Shown here one piece after another: positions 8,248 through 18,388 of a stretch of DNA of 64,000 nucleotides (position 1 is its first letter; the number at the start of each line of letters is the position of its first letter). Position numbers and translations under genes: made by a program. Below the pieces are notes generated by a model that was not told where the DNA came from, made no database searches, and was given only the letters and a program-made list of their open reading frames with translations. The stretch is from Desulfovibrio sp. JC010 (GTDB lineage Bacteria > Desulfobacterota > Desulfovibrionia > Desulfovibrionales > Desulfovibrionaceae): NCBI RefSeq assembly GCF_010470675.1, contig NZ_VOIQ01000002.1, positions 1 through 64,000 of the forward strand, read 5' to 3'.

Positions 8248-9999
8248 ATGGGATTCTTTTCTAAAGTAAAAAAAATGTGGAGCAGCCCGGAAGACAGGGC
8301 TGAACAAGCACTTAAAGATTATCTCGGTGATGACTATGAGCCGCAGGAAGAGATAGAACCGGAAGTTAAGGCGGAACCGGAGCCGGAACCCGCTCCCGAA
8401 CCGGAACCTGTTCCCGAACCGGAGCCGACTCCCGAACCGGAGCCTGTGCTTGAAACCGCTCCGGAACCGATTGAAGAAAAAGCCGAAATCCCGGCGGAAA
8501 AACCCGTGGTTGAAGAGCCTGCGGCAGAACCCGAAGCTGTTGCAGAGCCTGAAGCTGTTGCAGAGCCTGAAATTTCATTTGAAAAACCTGCCGTTGAGAC
8601 TCAGCCGGAAGTTGTTGAAGAAGCTCCTGCGGCAGAAGTTAAACTGGAACCGGAACCTGTTGCAGACCCGGAAGTAATCGAAGAAGCTCCGGTGGCAGCA
8701 GCCGAGCCGGAACCTGTGGCGGAAAAACCCGCTCGCCCCGGCGCACCGACTATCCTTGAGCCGGTCATGGAGACCGAAGCCGCCCCTGCTGAAGATAAGC
8801 CGCAATGGCAGATCGACCTGACCAAGGCACTGCAGCAGGCCGAACCGCGCCTTTCCGTATGGCTGGGACTGATCCTCGAAGACATTGAAGAAGCCGGGGA
8901 CGATCTCTGGGATCGCCTCTCTTTTCTGCTGCAGGCACTTGAAGCACCGCAAAGTGAAGCTGAAGACTTCATCAGCCGCTTCAAGGACTGGCTCGAAGAC
9001 ATGGACTACGAGTATGTGGAAGAATTCCGCTCCGAACTCCAGTACCGTCTGGCCCTCGCCCTTGAGCTTGAGGATGAGGAAGACGAGCGCAGCCGTTTGT
9101 TTATCAAGCTTTCCGAAGGTCTGAACAAGACCCGCGAGCAGATCACCAAGCGCATCGACTCCATGCTTTCCAGCCACACCGCCTTTGATGACGATTTCTG
9201 GGAAGAGTTCGAAGAAATCCTGATCATGGCTGACGTGGGTTATGAAGCTTCCATGGAACTTGTGGAACGCATGAAAGACCGCATCCGCAAGGCCGGGGAA
9301 ACCAATCCCGAGAATTTTAAAGACCTGCTGCGCGAGGAACTGGACGAAATATTCAAGGTTCCCAGACGCATCAAGGCATTCAACCCGCCGGAAGTGGTCA
9401 TGATGATCGGCGTGAACGGTGTAGGTAAAACCACCACCATCGCCAAGCTGGCCCACCGCGCCCAGATGCAGGGTCGCAAGGTGCTCATCGTTGCCGGTGA
9501 CACTTTCCGCGCCGCCGCCATCGGCCAGCTGGAAGTCTGGGCCCGCCGCGTTGGTGCCGGATTCTATGCCAAGGCCGAAGGTTCCGACCCCGCAGCCGTA
9601 GCATTCGAAGCCATCGACTACGCAGTAAAGAACGGCTACGACCTCATGCTGCTCGACACTGCCGGACGTCTGCACAACAAAGCCAACCTCATGGAAGAAC
9701 TGCACAAAATCCGCAGGGTCCTCGGCAAAAAGCATGACGAAGCACCGCACCGCAGTGTACTGGTCATTGACGCCACCACCGGACAGAACGCCCTCTCCCA
9801 GACCAAAATCTTCAACGAGGAAATCGGCGTAGATGAACTGATCCTGACCAAGCTGGACGGCACCGCAAAAGGCGGAGTCATGATCTCCGTAACCATGCAG
9901 CACAAGATTCCCATCACCCACATCGGGCTGGGTGAAAAAATGGAAGATTTACGTCCATTTAATGGTGAGGATTTTGCGAAGGCGTTGTTGCTGTCGTAG
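8248..9999 (+). CDS. ftsY: Signal recognition particle receptor FtsY
   Basis: This 583-residue SRP GTPase docks ribosome-SRP complexes at the inner membrane for co-translational insertion. Residues 280-583 are the conserved NG domain: P-loop GVNGVGKTT, DTFRAAA, LDTAGRLHNK and TKLDG. Residues 1-20 form a basic amphipathic start (MGFFSKVKKMW). Residues 30-180 are an acidic, low-complexity A-domain built of E-P and E-A-P-type units, and residues 185-270 are a second acidic helical region. The acidic extension makes this protein longer than most FtsY proteins. The gene is alone, with a strong terminator after it. Confidence 0.96.
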   Translation: MGFFSKVKKMWSSPEDRAEQALKDYLGDDYEPQEEIEPEVKAEPEPEPAPEPEPVPEPEPTPEPEPVLETAPEPIEEKAEIPAEKPVVEEPAAEPEAVAEPEAVAEPEISFEKPAVETQPEVVEEAPAAEVKLEPEPVADPEVIEEAPVAAAEPEPVAEKPARPGAPTILEPVMETEAAPAEDKPQWQIDLTKALQQAEPRLSVWLGLILEDIEEAGDDLWDRLSFLLQALEAPQSEAEDFISRFKDWLEDMDYEYVEEFRSELQYRLALALELEDEEDERSRLFIKLSEGLNKTREQITKRIDSMLSSHTAFDDDFWEEFEEILIMADVGYEASMELVERMKDRIRKAGETNPENFKDLLREELDEIFKVPRRIKAFNPPEVVMMIGVNGVGKTTTIAKLAHRAQMQGRKVLIVAGDTFRAAAIGQLEVWARRVGAGFYAKAEGSDPAAVAFEAIDYAVKNGYDLMLLDTAGRLHNKANLMEELHKIRRVLGKKHDEAPHRSVLVIDATTGQNALSQTKIFNEEIGVDELILTKLDGTAKGGVMISVTMQHKIPITHIGLGEKMEDLRPFNGEDFAKALLLS

Positions 10000-10024
10000 G
10001 AATTGAAAAATATTAAGAATGGAA

Positions 10025-10055
10025 ATCCCGTCCGGCTTGTTGAGCCGGGCGGGAT
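10025..10055. terminator. Terminator shared by ftsY and the RluA-type gene
   Basis: A long GC-rich stem (arms about 10025-10037 and 10043-10055, one bulge) is followed by T6 on the plus strand. It lies between convergent genes. Confidence 0.8.
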
Positions 10056-10058
10056 TTT

Positions 10059-10928
10059 TTATTCCCACCCCGTCTCACAAACCGCCGCAAACCCGGAAAA
10101 CTTAATCTCCCGGTGATGAAGATACATCCTATCCGCACCATCATCGCGCCCGTAAACAGGATCACCTACGATTGGGAATCCCGCATGGGCGAGATGGGCG
10201 CGAATCTGGTGGCGGGCACCCTTGGCGATGCGTACTTCAAGTAAGGATGTTCCGTCCTCATAACTTTCCAGCAATTCAACGCGACTCCAACGTTCGGACG
10301 GTGCCTGTTCGTCAAGCACTTTGGTCCGTTTGCGGTCGGCGGTATCAAGCAGATTTTTACAGATAAACGATTCTTCCGGAGTGCCGTAAACTTTGGCATG
10401 ATAAATTTTATCCACTGTGCCGCAGTCCTCGTAGGCGCGAAATTCATTTTCCCGCTCTACTCCGAAGGCAACCAGCAGCATTCCCGAAGTAAGATAATCC
10501 AGCCTGTTGGCGAGAATCGGCTCCTGCCCCGCGAAGATTCCGGGCAAGCAATCTTCCACTGAGGATTCCACACTTCCGGCGATTGCAGCGGAATGCAGAC
10601 CTTCCGGCTTGAAAACAGCAGCGAAACCTTCACCCTGCCGAACCACTTTCACCCGCGCTAAAATATCCACGGTACAAGAGAATTCAGCGGGCTCAAGCAA
10701 CACAACTTCCGCGCCAGGAAACATCTTCAAGCCGGAACGGCAGCTGCGCCCATTGACCATCACAAAGCCGTTTTCAATCAGCCGTCTGCGTTCGCGCAGA
10801 CCACTTTCAGGCAGCAGCTTGAGCAGGAATTTATCCACGCGCACGCCCTCATCGCTCTCTTCTGCAATCAGTCTGTCAATTTCGTTCAATTTTTCATCTT
10901 CCGTTTGTGTTAGCTGATTACCGTTCAA
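10059..10928 (-). CDS. RluA-family pseudouridine synthase
   Basis: This 289-residue enzyme isomerises specific uridines in RNA. Residues 28-95 look like an S4-type RNA-binding domain (VRVDKFLLKLLPESGLRERRRLI-like, broken into helices). The catalytic domain follows, with the motif ILANRLDYLTSGML, in which Asp is the nucleophile, and the family closing motif KGARHQIRAHLA. The usual HRLD motif reads NRLD here; the His-to-Asn change is not at the catalytic residue. The target (23S rRNA or tRNA) cannot be told from sequence alone. The start is ATG at 10928; alternatives inside the acidic N-terminus are possible. Confidence 0.87.
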   Translation of the reverse strand: MNGNQLTQTEDEKLNEIDRLIAEESDEGVRVDKFLLKLLPESGLRERRRLIENGFVMVNGRSCRSGLKMFPGAEVVLLEPAEFSCTVDILARVKVVRQGEGFAAVFKPEGLHSAAIAGSVESSVEDCLPGIFAGQEPILANRLDYLTSGMLLVAFGVERENEFRAYEDCGTVDKIYHAKVYGTPEESFICKNLLDTADRKRTKVLDEQAPSERWSRVELLESYEDGTSLLEVRIAKGARHQIRAHLAHAGFPIVGDPVYGRDDGADRMYLHHREIKFSGFAAVCETGWE

Positions 10929-11081
10929 ATCTGGTCAACAGGGTTTACGCTGCAAGGGAAACAGCATACAACTCACTGAACGCATTAAAATTTATTTAAG
11001 CTGCCGTTTTTACAGCACGTACCTATTTTTAAGCTGCCAAACGGACTTGATCAACCTTTTCCCAGTGTAACAGGATCTGCC

Positions 11082-11981
11082 GTGAATATTAAAGGCTGTA
11101 TTTTCGTCATCTGTGCCGCGATTATGTGGGGGCTGATCGGCCCCATTTCCAAATTCCCCATTGCAGAGGGAGTTGCACCGCTGGAAAACGCCTTCTGGAG
11201 AGCGGTTTTCGCATGGATACTCTTTGCTGTCCACGCCTGCCGCATCCGGGCCGTCAAAATCAACATCAAGGACCTGCCCCAGATCATCGGGTTCGGTTTC
11301 GTGGGGGTAACCATCTTCTACGGTTCCTACCAGTTGGCGGTACAGGACGTAGGCGCGGCTCTGGCTTCGGTTCTGCTCTACACCGCCCCGGCATGGGTGG
11401 CCTTCATGTCTTGGCTGCTGCTGGGCGAAAAAATGACCCCGGTAAAAATATCAGCCATGCTGATCACCATCTTCGGAGTGGCCTGTGTATCGCTGGGACC
11501 CCAGATTTTCGGCACCGGCACTAAAATGAGCTTCACCTGGCCGGGTATCATTTTCGGGCTCACTTCCGGGTTTACCTACGCCCTCTACTACATCTACGGC
11601 AAAACCATCTTCGCCCGCTACACCACGCCGACCATCTTTCTTTACGCCCTGCCCATCGGCGCGCTCTGTCTGCTGCCCTTCTTTGAATTCACGCCCAAGA
11701 CCGGAACCTCGTGGGGAAGCATCATCGCGCTGGCAGTAATCTGCACCTACGGAGCCTACTCCGTCTACTACGCGGGCCTCAAATGGCTGGAGCCCACTGT
11801 AGCCGCAGTCATCGCCACCATCGAACCGGTAATCGCCGCCATCCTCGCATGGCTCTGGTGGAACGAAAGCTTCGACTGGACCGGATACATCGGCAGTGGT
11901 TTGATTATTTCAGCTGTTTTGATGATTGTAATGGAAAATAAAATTACTGCATTTTTATCGAGTAAAAGCAGCGAAGCCTAA
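11082..11981 (+). CDS. EamA/DMT-family transporter
   Basis: This 299-residue inner-membrane protein has ten hydrophobic helices arranged as two EamA repeats (residues 5-135 and 150-290), the standard fold of drug/metabolite exporters. The start is GTG at 11082, with AGGA eight bases upstream and no better in-frame ATG. The substrate cannot be predicted. The last codons (SSKSSEA then stop) come from the 5' end of a dispersed hairpin repeat that overlaps the gene end. addA follows after that repeat, in the same direction. Confidence 0.85.
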   Translation: MNIKGCIFVICAAIMWGLIGPISKFPIAEGVAPLENAFWRAVFAWILFAVHACRIRAVKINIKDLPQIIGFGFVGVTIFYGSYQLAVQDVGAALASVLLYTAPAWVAFMSWLLLGEKMTPVKISAMLITIFGVACVSLGPQIFGTGTKMSFTWPGIIFGLTSGFTYALYYIYGKTIFARYTTPTIFLYALPIGALCLLPFFEFTPKTGTSWGSIIALAVICTYGAYSVYYAGLKWLEPTVAAVIATIEPVIAAILAWLWWNESFDWTGYIGSGLIISAVLMIVMENKITAFLSSKSSEA

Positions 11982-12038
11982 TAAAAGGTTTTGGGATTCT
12001 TAAACCCTTTTGCAAAAGGGTTTAAGCCGCCGGAGGCA
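11969..12038. repeat. Dispersed hairpin repeat, copy 2
   Basis: It contains the AGCGAAGCCTAATAAAAG start, a TTTTGGGATTC core, hairpin arms CTTAAACCCTTTT/AAAAGGGTTTAAG and a GCCGCCGGAGGCAA end. The last part is the ribosome-binding site of addA. Confidence 0.85.
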
Positions 12039-12046
12039 AATAATAA

Positions 12047-15000
12047 ATGCTAAAACAAGTTAAGGCTTCTGCCGGGTCCGGTAAGACCTACGAACTTACT
12101 GCCAGATTCTTATCCCTCTTGGCCGGGGCGCAGGAAGAGGATTCCGTCCCGGTATGTAAAAGCTCGCAGGGCAAGGGTTACTGCTGGCCTGAAATCATGG
12201 CCGTGACCTTTACCAATAAAGCGGCTGCGGAGATGAAAGAACGCGTGATCAGGTCACTTAAAAACCGCGCTCTGGATATTGAAGGCGACGGCCTCGGCGC
12301 GGACTGGAAACCGCTGGATGCCAAACGGCAGCTCACTCCCATCCTGCAAAGATATAACAGGCTGAACATCCGTACCATCGACAGTTTGCTGAACCTGCTG
12401 GTACGCATTTTCGCCCTTGAACTGGGTCTTAATCCGGAATTCGAACTGCTCTTTGAACCGCAGGCACTCTTCGAGCCCAACTTCAACAAATTTCTGGCCC
12501 AGTGCGAAGAAGGCGACCTGCAACGCAAAGAACTGCTGGACGATGCCGTGGACAGCCTCGTGCTTAAGGAAGAAAAGCAGGGGTTCTGGCTGGCCGAACA
12601 GATGCGCATGCGGCTGCTCGACATCCTTACCCATGTTATCGACCATCCGGCGGAAAGACTCACCGATCAGGAGGAAATTGCCGGACTGCTGCAAATAGAA
12701 TTTGACGCATTCCAAAAAGCCGTACGCGATCTTTCAGCACTCATTGATACGGACAAGCTGGCGGCCTCGGCACACCTGAAAAAGTATCTGGCCCACGCCG
12801 CCAAAATAGAATTCATGGATCTGCCCAAAGATTCAGCCATGGTCGCCAAGGACAGCTTCGAGGATTGCGTTAATAAAAAATCCAAAGGCGATATCGGGTC
12901 ATATCATGAAAAAATCTACGCCGAACTGAAGCAAGCCCACGAAATATACCGCGATAAAGCCACCATCCTGCGCGGGGCATACGCGCTGGCCCCGTTTGTG
13001 CGCATTGTGGAAGAAATCCGGGCGGACATCATTGAATACCAGACCCGCAACGGCATGCTGCTCAGTGCGGATCTGCCCAAGGTGGCCAGCTACGTGCTGC
13101 AAGGCGGCAGTGCCCTGCCCGATGCTTTCTGCCGCATGGGTTCGCGCTTGCACCATCTGCTGGTTGATGAATTTCAGGATACCAGCCTCGCCCAGTGGCA
13201 GGCCATGATTCCGCTGGCCGTGGAGTGTCTGTCCAAGGCGGGCAGTCTCTTCTACGTGGGTGATGTGAAGCAAGCCATTTACAGCTGGCGCGGGGGCCGC
13301 TCAGAACTTTTCGACGAAGTGGGGCAGGACCCGGAACTTAGCGGACTTTCCGAATTCACCCCGGCAAATCTGGATTACAACTGGCGCAGCCTTGAACATG
13401 TTATCGGCTTCAATAACGATTTCTTTGATGCGCTGGCGGATTACGATCTGGCCATGGATCTTGCGGAAAAGCTCTACCCCAACGGCCCGGAAGAACAGCA
13501 GATCGAACTGGCCCAGAAAATTTCCCATTCATTTGATAAAGCATCGCAGGATTTGCCGCCGAATCAGGACCGCGCAGGCGGTTATGTGCGGCTGCAACGT
13601 GTTTTCGCCTCCAGCGCGGCCGAGATTGTGGATGAAACACGCCGCAATTTCGACCTGCTCATGGAAGAGCTGCTGCCCCGCCGCGAATACCGCGATATCT
13701 GCGTGCTGGTCCGCTCTAACGGGCATGCGCAACTGGTCTGTGACTGGCTGGTGGAAAATTCCATCCCGGTGATCACCGAAAACAGCCTGCAGCTTGACCG
13801 CCATCCCATCGTGCGCCAGATGGTTTCCCTGCTGAAATTCCTCGATTACCCGCAGGACGATCTGGCCTTTCTGGAATTCATCTGCGGGCAGGAGATCTTC
13901 GGCACCATTTCAGAAATTGAACACGATGAACTTTTCAGATGGTTGGCCGGACGGGACAAAGGCCCGCTGCATCGCCGCTTTTCCGAAAAATACCCGGATT
14001 TCTGGTCCACACATATTTCACCCTTTCTGCGCAAATCAGGATTGATGACCCCTTACGATCTGGCCAGCGAAATGGTCAGCCGTTTCAAACTCATCGAAAC
14101 CTACCCGCAGGATGAACTGTACATTCGCCGCTTCCTTGAGGTGGTCCACCTTGCCGAGGAAAAACGCGGCACCTCGCTGGCGGCCTTCCTTGATTTCTGG
14201 GAACTCTCCTCGGCTGAAGAAAAAGTGCCCCTGCCGGAATCGGTCAATGCGGTACGCATCATGACCATCCATAAATCCAAGGGTCTGGAATTCCCGGTCA
14301 TTGTGGTGCCTTTCCATAACTGGTCCGTATCCGGCCCGGACAGTTCACTGGCGGATATTGAAATTGACGGGCAGACCATGCTGACCCCCATGTCCAGTTC
14401 ACTGGGCGATATTTATTACGAAAACCGGACCCGCATGTTCAGCGAGCAGCTCAATTTGCTCTATGTGGCCTGGACCCGCGCCGGACAGGAGTTGTACGGT
14501 TTCCTGCCCTCGGAAAAAACTCGTGGAGTCAGCCCGGCCATGACGGCTATTGAGTTAATCCTTGAAGGAAAATTTAATGATCTCGGTCTGCTTGAATACG
14601 GCATCAGACCGGAAACAGCCCTAAACGAAGATCCAGCAAAGAAACAGGAAATTCCCACAGCTGAGCTCTGTGCTGACTTCTGCACCACAGATTCTTCCGC
14701 CGCCCCGGAAGCGGAACTCATGGGCTGGCTGCCGAGGCTGCGCGTCTACCGCCACAACCTCGAAGACTACTCCTACGATGCCCGCATGCGCGGGGAACTG
14801 GCCCACAACGCCATGGAAAACCTGATCCTTACAGGGGATGACGAGGCGGATTGCCTCCGCAGTGCCGAAGCCGCATTTGCCAAATTCCCGGCAGTGACCA
14901 AGGAAGAAGACGTGCTGGTCCCGGAAGTAACAAACATGGGACTCTGGGCCTTATCGGTGCCGGATGTACGCGCCGCCATTGAGCGCGGCAGGCCGGAAGT

Positions 15001-15226
15001 AGCCATCATGGACGCGCAGGGCGAAACCCATCGCGCGGACCTGCTCCTTCTGGAAGACGCACGGGCTCTGGTTGTTGAATACAAAACAGGCCAGCCTTCC
15101 CCGGAAAACGAGAAGCAGGTCAAAAGATATTTGAAATTACTGCGAGATATGTACGGAGATTCAAAAGAATTACGCGGCCTGCTGGTCTATCTCGATGGAA
15201 AATTTACAAAAGAAGTAGCTATCTAG
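12047..15226 (+). CDS. addA: AddA-like helicase-nuclease subunit (UvrD/RecB family)
   Basis: This 1059-residue protein is the motor subunit of a double-strand-break resection enzyme of the AddAB/RecBCD class. Walker A is ASAGSGKT at residues 7-14. Later SF1 motifs include VTFTNKAAAEM (Ia), LLVDEFQDTS (II), YVGDVKQAIYSWRGG (III), IMTIHKSKGLEFPVI (V) and LLYVAWTRA (VI). The last 150 residues carry a PD-(D/E)XK nuclease core (RGELAHNAMENL, HRADLLLL, VVEYKTGQ). Only 101 bases separate it from addB, and the spacer holds a hairpin repeat. The GGAGG of the preceding repeat lies ten bases before the ATG. Confidence 0.88.
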   Translation: MLKQVKASAGSGKTYELTARFLSLLAGAQEEDSVPVCKSSQGKGYCWPEIMAVTFTNKAAAEMKERVIRSLKNRALDIEGDGLGADWKPLDAKRQLTPILQRYNRLNIRTIDSLLNLLVRIFALELGLNPEFELLFEPQALFEPNFNKFLAQCEEGDLQRKELLDDAVDSLVLKEEKQGFWLAEQMRMRLLDILTHVIDHPAERLTDQEEIAGLLQIEFDAFQKAVRDLSALIDTDKLAASAHLKKYLAHAAKIEFMDLPKDSAMVAKDSFEDCVNKKSKGDIGSYHEKIYAELKQAHEIYRDKATILRGAYALAPFVRIVEEIRADIIEYQTRNGMLLSADLPKVASYVLQGGSALPDAFCRMGSRLHHLLVDEFQDTSLAQWQAMIPLAVECLSKAGSLFYVGDVKQAIYSWRGGRSELFDEVGQDPELSGLSEFTPANLDYNWRSLEHVIGFNNDFFDALADYDLAMDLAEKLYPNGPEEQQIELAQKISHSFDKASQDLPPNQDRAGGYVRLQRVFASSAAEIVDETRRNFDLLMEELLPRREYRDICVLVRSNGHAQLVCDWLVENSIPVITENSLQLDRHPIVRQMVSLLKFLDYPQDDLAFLEFICGQEIFGTISEIEHDELFRWLAGRDKGPLHRRFSEKYPDFWSTHISPFLRKSGLMTPYDLASEMVSRFKLIETYPQDELYIRRFLEVVHLAEEKRGTSLAAFLDFWELSSAEEKVPLPESVNAVRIMTIHKSKGLEFPVIVVPFHNWSVSGPDSSLADIEIDGQTMLTPMSSSLGDIYYENRTRMFSEQLNLLYVAWTRAGQELYGFLPSEKTRGVSPAMTAIELILEGKFNDLGLLEYGIRPETALNEDPAKKQEIPTAELCADFCTTDSSAAPEAELMGWLPRLRVYRHNLEDYSYDARMRGELAHNAMENLILTGDDEADCLRSAEAAFAKFPAVTKEEDVLVPEVTNMGLWALSVPDVRAAIERGRPEVAIMDAQGETHRADLLLLEDARALVVEYKTGQPSPENEKQVKRYLKLLRDMYGDSKELRGLLVYLDGKFTKEVAI

Positions 15227-15233
15227 AATGCAA

Positions 15234-15320
15234 AGCAGCAAAGCCCTAATAAAAAGTTTTGGGATTCTTGAACCCTTTTCCCAAAAGGGTTTAAGGCCCT
15301 CGGCAGAGCCGCCGGAGGCA
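15234..15320. repeat. Dispersed hairpin repeat, copy 3 (long form)
   Basis: Same order as copy 2 but with an extra block (GGCCCTCGGCAGAGCC) before GCCGCCGGAGGCA. The terminal GGAGG serves as Shine-Dalgarno for addB at 15328. The copy at 49822 shares the extra block. Confidence 0.85.
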
Positions 15321-15327
15321 TCTTTTT

Positions 15328-18234
15328 ATGACAAATAACAAACCTATTCAGATAATCTCATGGAAAGAAGATTTCATTGAAAACCTTGCTTCCACCATCA
15401 TCAATGACTCAGACGGCGATTTGAGCAAAGTTACTGTCATCGTGCCGCACCACCGCCCGGCCCGTTACCTGAAGAAAGCCCTTGCGGCATCGGAAAGCCT
15501 GCCGAAACCGTGCATCCTGCCGGAAATATTTTCTTTTTCAGATTTTGTATCCTCGCTCATCCCCAAACTTACCGCAGAGTTCCCGCGCAAAATCGGCAAA
15601 CTGGATCAGGTCGGGCTGCTCTTTGATATTATTGAGAAGCTGCGTAGCGAATCCACGGGCATGCTCTCCAAAATGCCCGCAGATCTGCAAATGTTTTTCC
15701 CGTGGGGCACCCGGCTGGCCTCGCTGCTGGAAGACCTGCTGCGCCAGGACATCAAGCCGCGAAACCTGACCATGCTGCAGGGGGAAGTTCTGGAATGGGC
15801 CGCCGCCCTGCTGGAAGAGCTGGAAATAATTTTTGTGCGCTACGTGGAAGAGCTGGAAAAACGCGGCTGGACCACATCGGGCCTTGAAAACCGCACGCTG
15901 GTGGAGAACTTCAGCGGCCTTGATGAAATTCTTAAAAATCGCAAGCTCTACCTTGCCGGATTTTACGGAGTCAGCGGGGTGGAAGATATGTTCTTCCGCT
16001 ACCTCTGGGAAAATCTGGGGCTGCAGGTCATCTGGCACAGCGATCCCGGACTTGCCGAAGGACGCAAAGGGCACTTTGCTGTACGCGAACACCGCTTATG
16101 GCTCCAGAACTGGAAGGCCGAGGCCATCTCGGACCATCCGGCCAAAGGCAGCTGCGAACTGCCGGAACTGAAATTCTTCGAAGGGTTCGACCGCCATTCC
16201 CAGCTCAGTGCCATGCGTGATGAACTCTGCTCGCAAAAAGTTGAAGGCTGCGCCGTGGTCCTGCCCGATACTTCGCTGCTGCTTCCGGTTATGCACCACC
16301 TGCCGGAACAGGATATCAATATCAGTATGGGCTATCCGCTGGAACGCTCGGCCCTGAACGGACTGCTGGAAGCGGTCCTTAAATTACAGGAAAACCGCAA
16401 CGGTCATAATTTTTACTGGAAAGATATTCTTGCGCTGATCCGCCACCCGTACCTGAAAATGCTGGAAGTGGACGGCGACCAGCCTTTACGCACCATCTTT
16501 CACCAATGGGAAAACGCGCTCCGCCACGGTGCGCCCTACGCAGACGTTAAAGATTTCGTCCCGGTCTACAGCGATGATAACGGCAATCTGGTGGACAACC
16601 CGGAAATTACCGAAGAGTTGCGCGCCGAGGCTGTACGGGTCTGCATTGACGGGTTCAAGGATATTGAAACCCTTTCCGAACTGGCCGACAGTCTGCAGAC
16701 CATGGCTGAAATGCTGCGCCAGCGCGGCGGCACACTCTGGAACCGCTACCTGCTGGACTCCGAATGTTTATTCCGGCTCATGAATGAAGTTATCCCGGAA
16801 CTGCGTGAAAGCTCCATCAGTAATGAGGTCTTCGGACAATCGCTCTGCTTTTCCATCTTCCGGCAATTGCTCTCGTCACAAAGAGTATCATTCGAACCGG
16901 ACCCCATTTCCGGCATGCAGGTGCTGGGGATGCTGGAAAGCCGCCTTCTCAATTTCAAACGCACCTTCATCCTCGATACCGTGGATGAAAAACTGCCCGG
17001 CACCGATCCTTATGATCCCCTGCTGCCGGACCAGTTGCGCCACCTGCTGGACCTGCCCGATTCACGGGAAAGGGAGTCCGTAGCCACCTACAACTTTTAC
17101 CGCTTGATCATGGGCAGCGAGGAGTCCTGCATTTTTTACCAGAGCGGCGTACAACCGGGGTTGCTGGATTCCAAATCCATCCGCTCAAGATTTGTGGAGC
17201 AACTGCTCTGGGAGATGGAACAGCAACGTAAGGAAATCATCACCCCGGGCGAGGAATTCCCGCTCAAAGCGGTTAATTTTCCGGTAGGGGCCATTGTCAA
17301 CGCTCCGTCGGCCATCCCCAAAGAACCGTTGCAGGAAAAGCTGCACAACTTGCTAAAATTCAAAGGGCTCTCCCCTTCAGCAATAGATTGCTACGTGGGT
17401 TGCCCGAAGTTGTTTTTTTTCCGCTACCTTTCCAATGTGCGCGAGAGCGTAACCGTGGATCAAGACGGCGACCGCGCCGGATTCGGGGATCTGATTCATT
17501 CCGTGCTCAAGGATTTTCTAGAGCCGCATCTTAATAAGGATATCAGCGGAACAGATCTGGACGCGCAGGAATTACAGGATCTGTTCATGCTCCGGCTGGA
17601 GCGGGATTCCCTCTACCCTAATCTCGCCTACGACATAAAAAAATCGCTGGAACAGGCCGGGAAAAACAGACTTGCCCTGTTCCTGAAAAGCATGCAACCG
17701 ACCAAGATCGTGGAACTGGAATCGGATTCACAGGCCAATCTTCAGCTGGATGACTTTACGGTCAAAATCCATGGTCGCGTGGACCGGGTGGATGAACGGG
17801 CCGGGGAACGTTATGTGCTGGACTACAAAACCGGACGGCTGCACCTACCCCGCAAATCTTTCTGGGAGGATGAAAACATCTGGGGCCCGGTGCTGGAAGA
17901 CCCGCAGGCGATCCATCATGACGGAACGCCGTTTCTTGAGATGATCAAAGGCTCAGCGGACAGCCTGCAACTCCCCCTTTATCTGCTCATGGACCAGCAC
18001 ACTTCCGGGGAAATGCCGAGGCAGGCCGCACTGGTGGAACTGGTCACCGATGGACGGGAAATAGGACTGTTCGATTCCAAGACCGGCGATGAGGAACGCG
18101 AGGAAATCATCGAAACCAAAATCCCGGCCCTGAGCAAACTGATCATCAACAACATGCTGCATGAGGAAAGCTTTAAACCGATCCGTTCCAACATGTGTGA
18201 TTGGTGTGCATACCGGGAAGCATGCGGAAGCTGA
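15328..18234 (+). CDS. addB: AddB-like nuclease subunit with iron-sulfur cluster
   Basis: This 968-residue protein has a degenerate UvrD-like helicase core without an obvious Walker A and a C-terminal PD-(D/E)XK nuclease (residues 680-965: FGDLIHSVLKDFL, then VHGRVDRVDE-like and YVLDYKTGRL). Cysteines in DCYVGCPKLFFF near residue 692 and in CDWCAYREAC at the C-terminus match the four-Cys iron-sulfur staple of AddB. It pairs with the upstream AddA for break repair. The family is divergent, so it could also be called a PD-(D/E)XK nuclease-family protein; context makes AddB the best reading. Confidence 0.83.
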   Translation: MTNNKPIQIISWKEDFIENLASTIINDSDGDLSKVTVIVPHHRPARYLKKALAASESLPKPCILPEIFSFSDFVSSLIPKLTAEFPRKIGKLDQVGLLFDIIEKLRSESTGMLSKMPADLQMFFPWGTRLASLLEDLLRQDIKPRNLTMLQGEVLEWAAALLEELEIIFVRYVEELEKRGWTTSGLENRTLVENFSGLDEILKNRKLYLAGFYGVSGVEDMFFRYLWENLGLQVIWHSDPGLAEGRKGHFAVREHRLWLQNWKAEAISDHPAKGSCELPELKFFEGFDRHSQLSAMRDELCSQKVEGCAVVLPDTSLLLPVMHHLPEQDINISMGYPLERSALNGLLEAVLKLQENRNGHNFYWKDILALIRHPYLKMLEVDGDQPLRTIFHQWENALRHGAPYADVKDFVPVYSDDNGNLVDNPEITEELRAEAVRVCIDGFKDIETLSELADSLQTMAEMLRQRGGTLWNRYLLDSECLFRLMNEVIPELRESSISNEVFGQSLCFSIFRQLLSSQRVSFEPDPISGMQVLGMLESRLLNFKRTFILDTVDEKLPGTDPYDPLLPDQLRHLLDLPDSRERESVATYNFYRLIMGSEESCIFYQSGVQPGLLDSKSIRSRFVEQLLWEMEQQRKEIITPGEEFPLKAVNFPVGAIVNAPSAIPKEPLQEKLHNLLKFKGLSPSAIDCYVGCPKLFFFRYLSNVRESVTVDQDGDRAGFGDLIHSVLKDFLEPHLNKDISGTDLDAQELQDLFMLRLERDSLYPNLAYDIKKSLEQAGKNRLALFLKSMQPTKIVELESDSQANLQLDDFTVKIHGRVDRVDERAGERYVLDYKTGRLHLPRKSFWEDENIWGPVLEDPQAIHHDGTPFLEMIKGSADSLQLPLYLLMDQHTSGEMPRQAALVELVTDGREIGLFDSKTGDEEREEIIETKIPALSKLIINNMLHEESFKPIRSNMCDWCAYREACGS

Positions 18235-18260
18235 TTCCATCTGTACGATTTGACTAATAC

Positions 18261-18370
18261 AGCGGCGAAGCCTTAATAAAAGTTTTTGGGATTCTTAAGA
18301 CCTTTTTTCAAAAAGGTCTTAAGCCGCCGGAGGCAAAATCTTTACATCAAAAAGCGCGCAGCGCATCAAA
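18261..18370. repeat. Dispersed hairpin repeat, copy 4 (with 3' extension)
   Basis: The arms are CTTAAGACCTTTTT and AAAAAGGTCTTAAG: both sides differ from the common AAACCC/GGGTTT yet still pair. After GCCGCCGGAGGCA comes an extension (CTTTACATCAAAAAGCGCGC and AGCGCATCAAA) also found in the copy at 40969. Confidence 0.85.
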
Positions 18371-18388
18371 TATAAAAGGGATATAAAT

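Noticed and set aside
8575-9921. 448-codon open frame on the minus strand
   Set aside because: It lies entirely antisense to ftsY, has no ribosome-binding site and its protein is Phe/His/Gly-rich, as expected from the reverse complement of a GC-biased gene.
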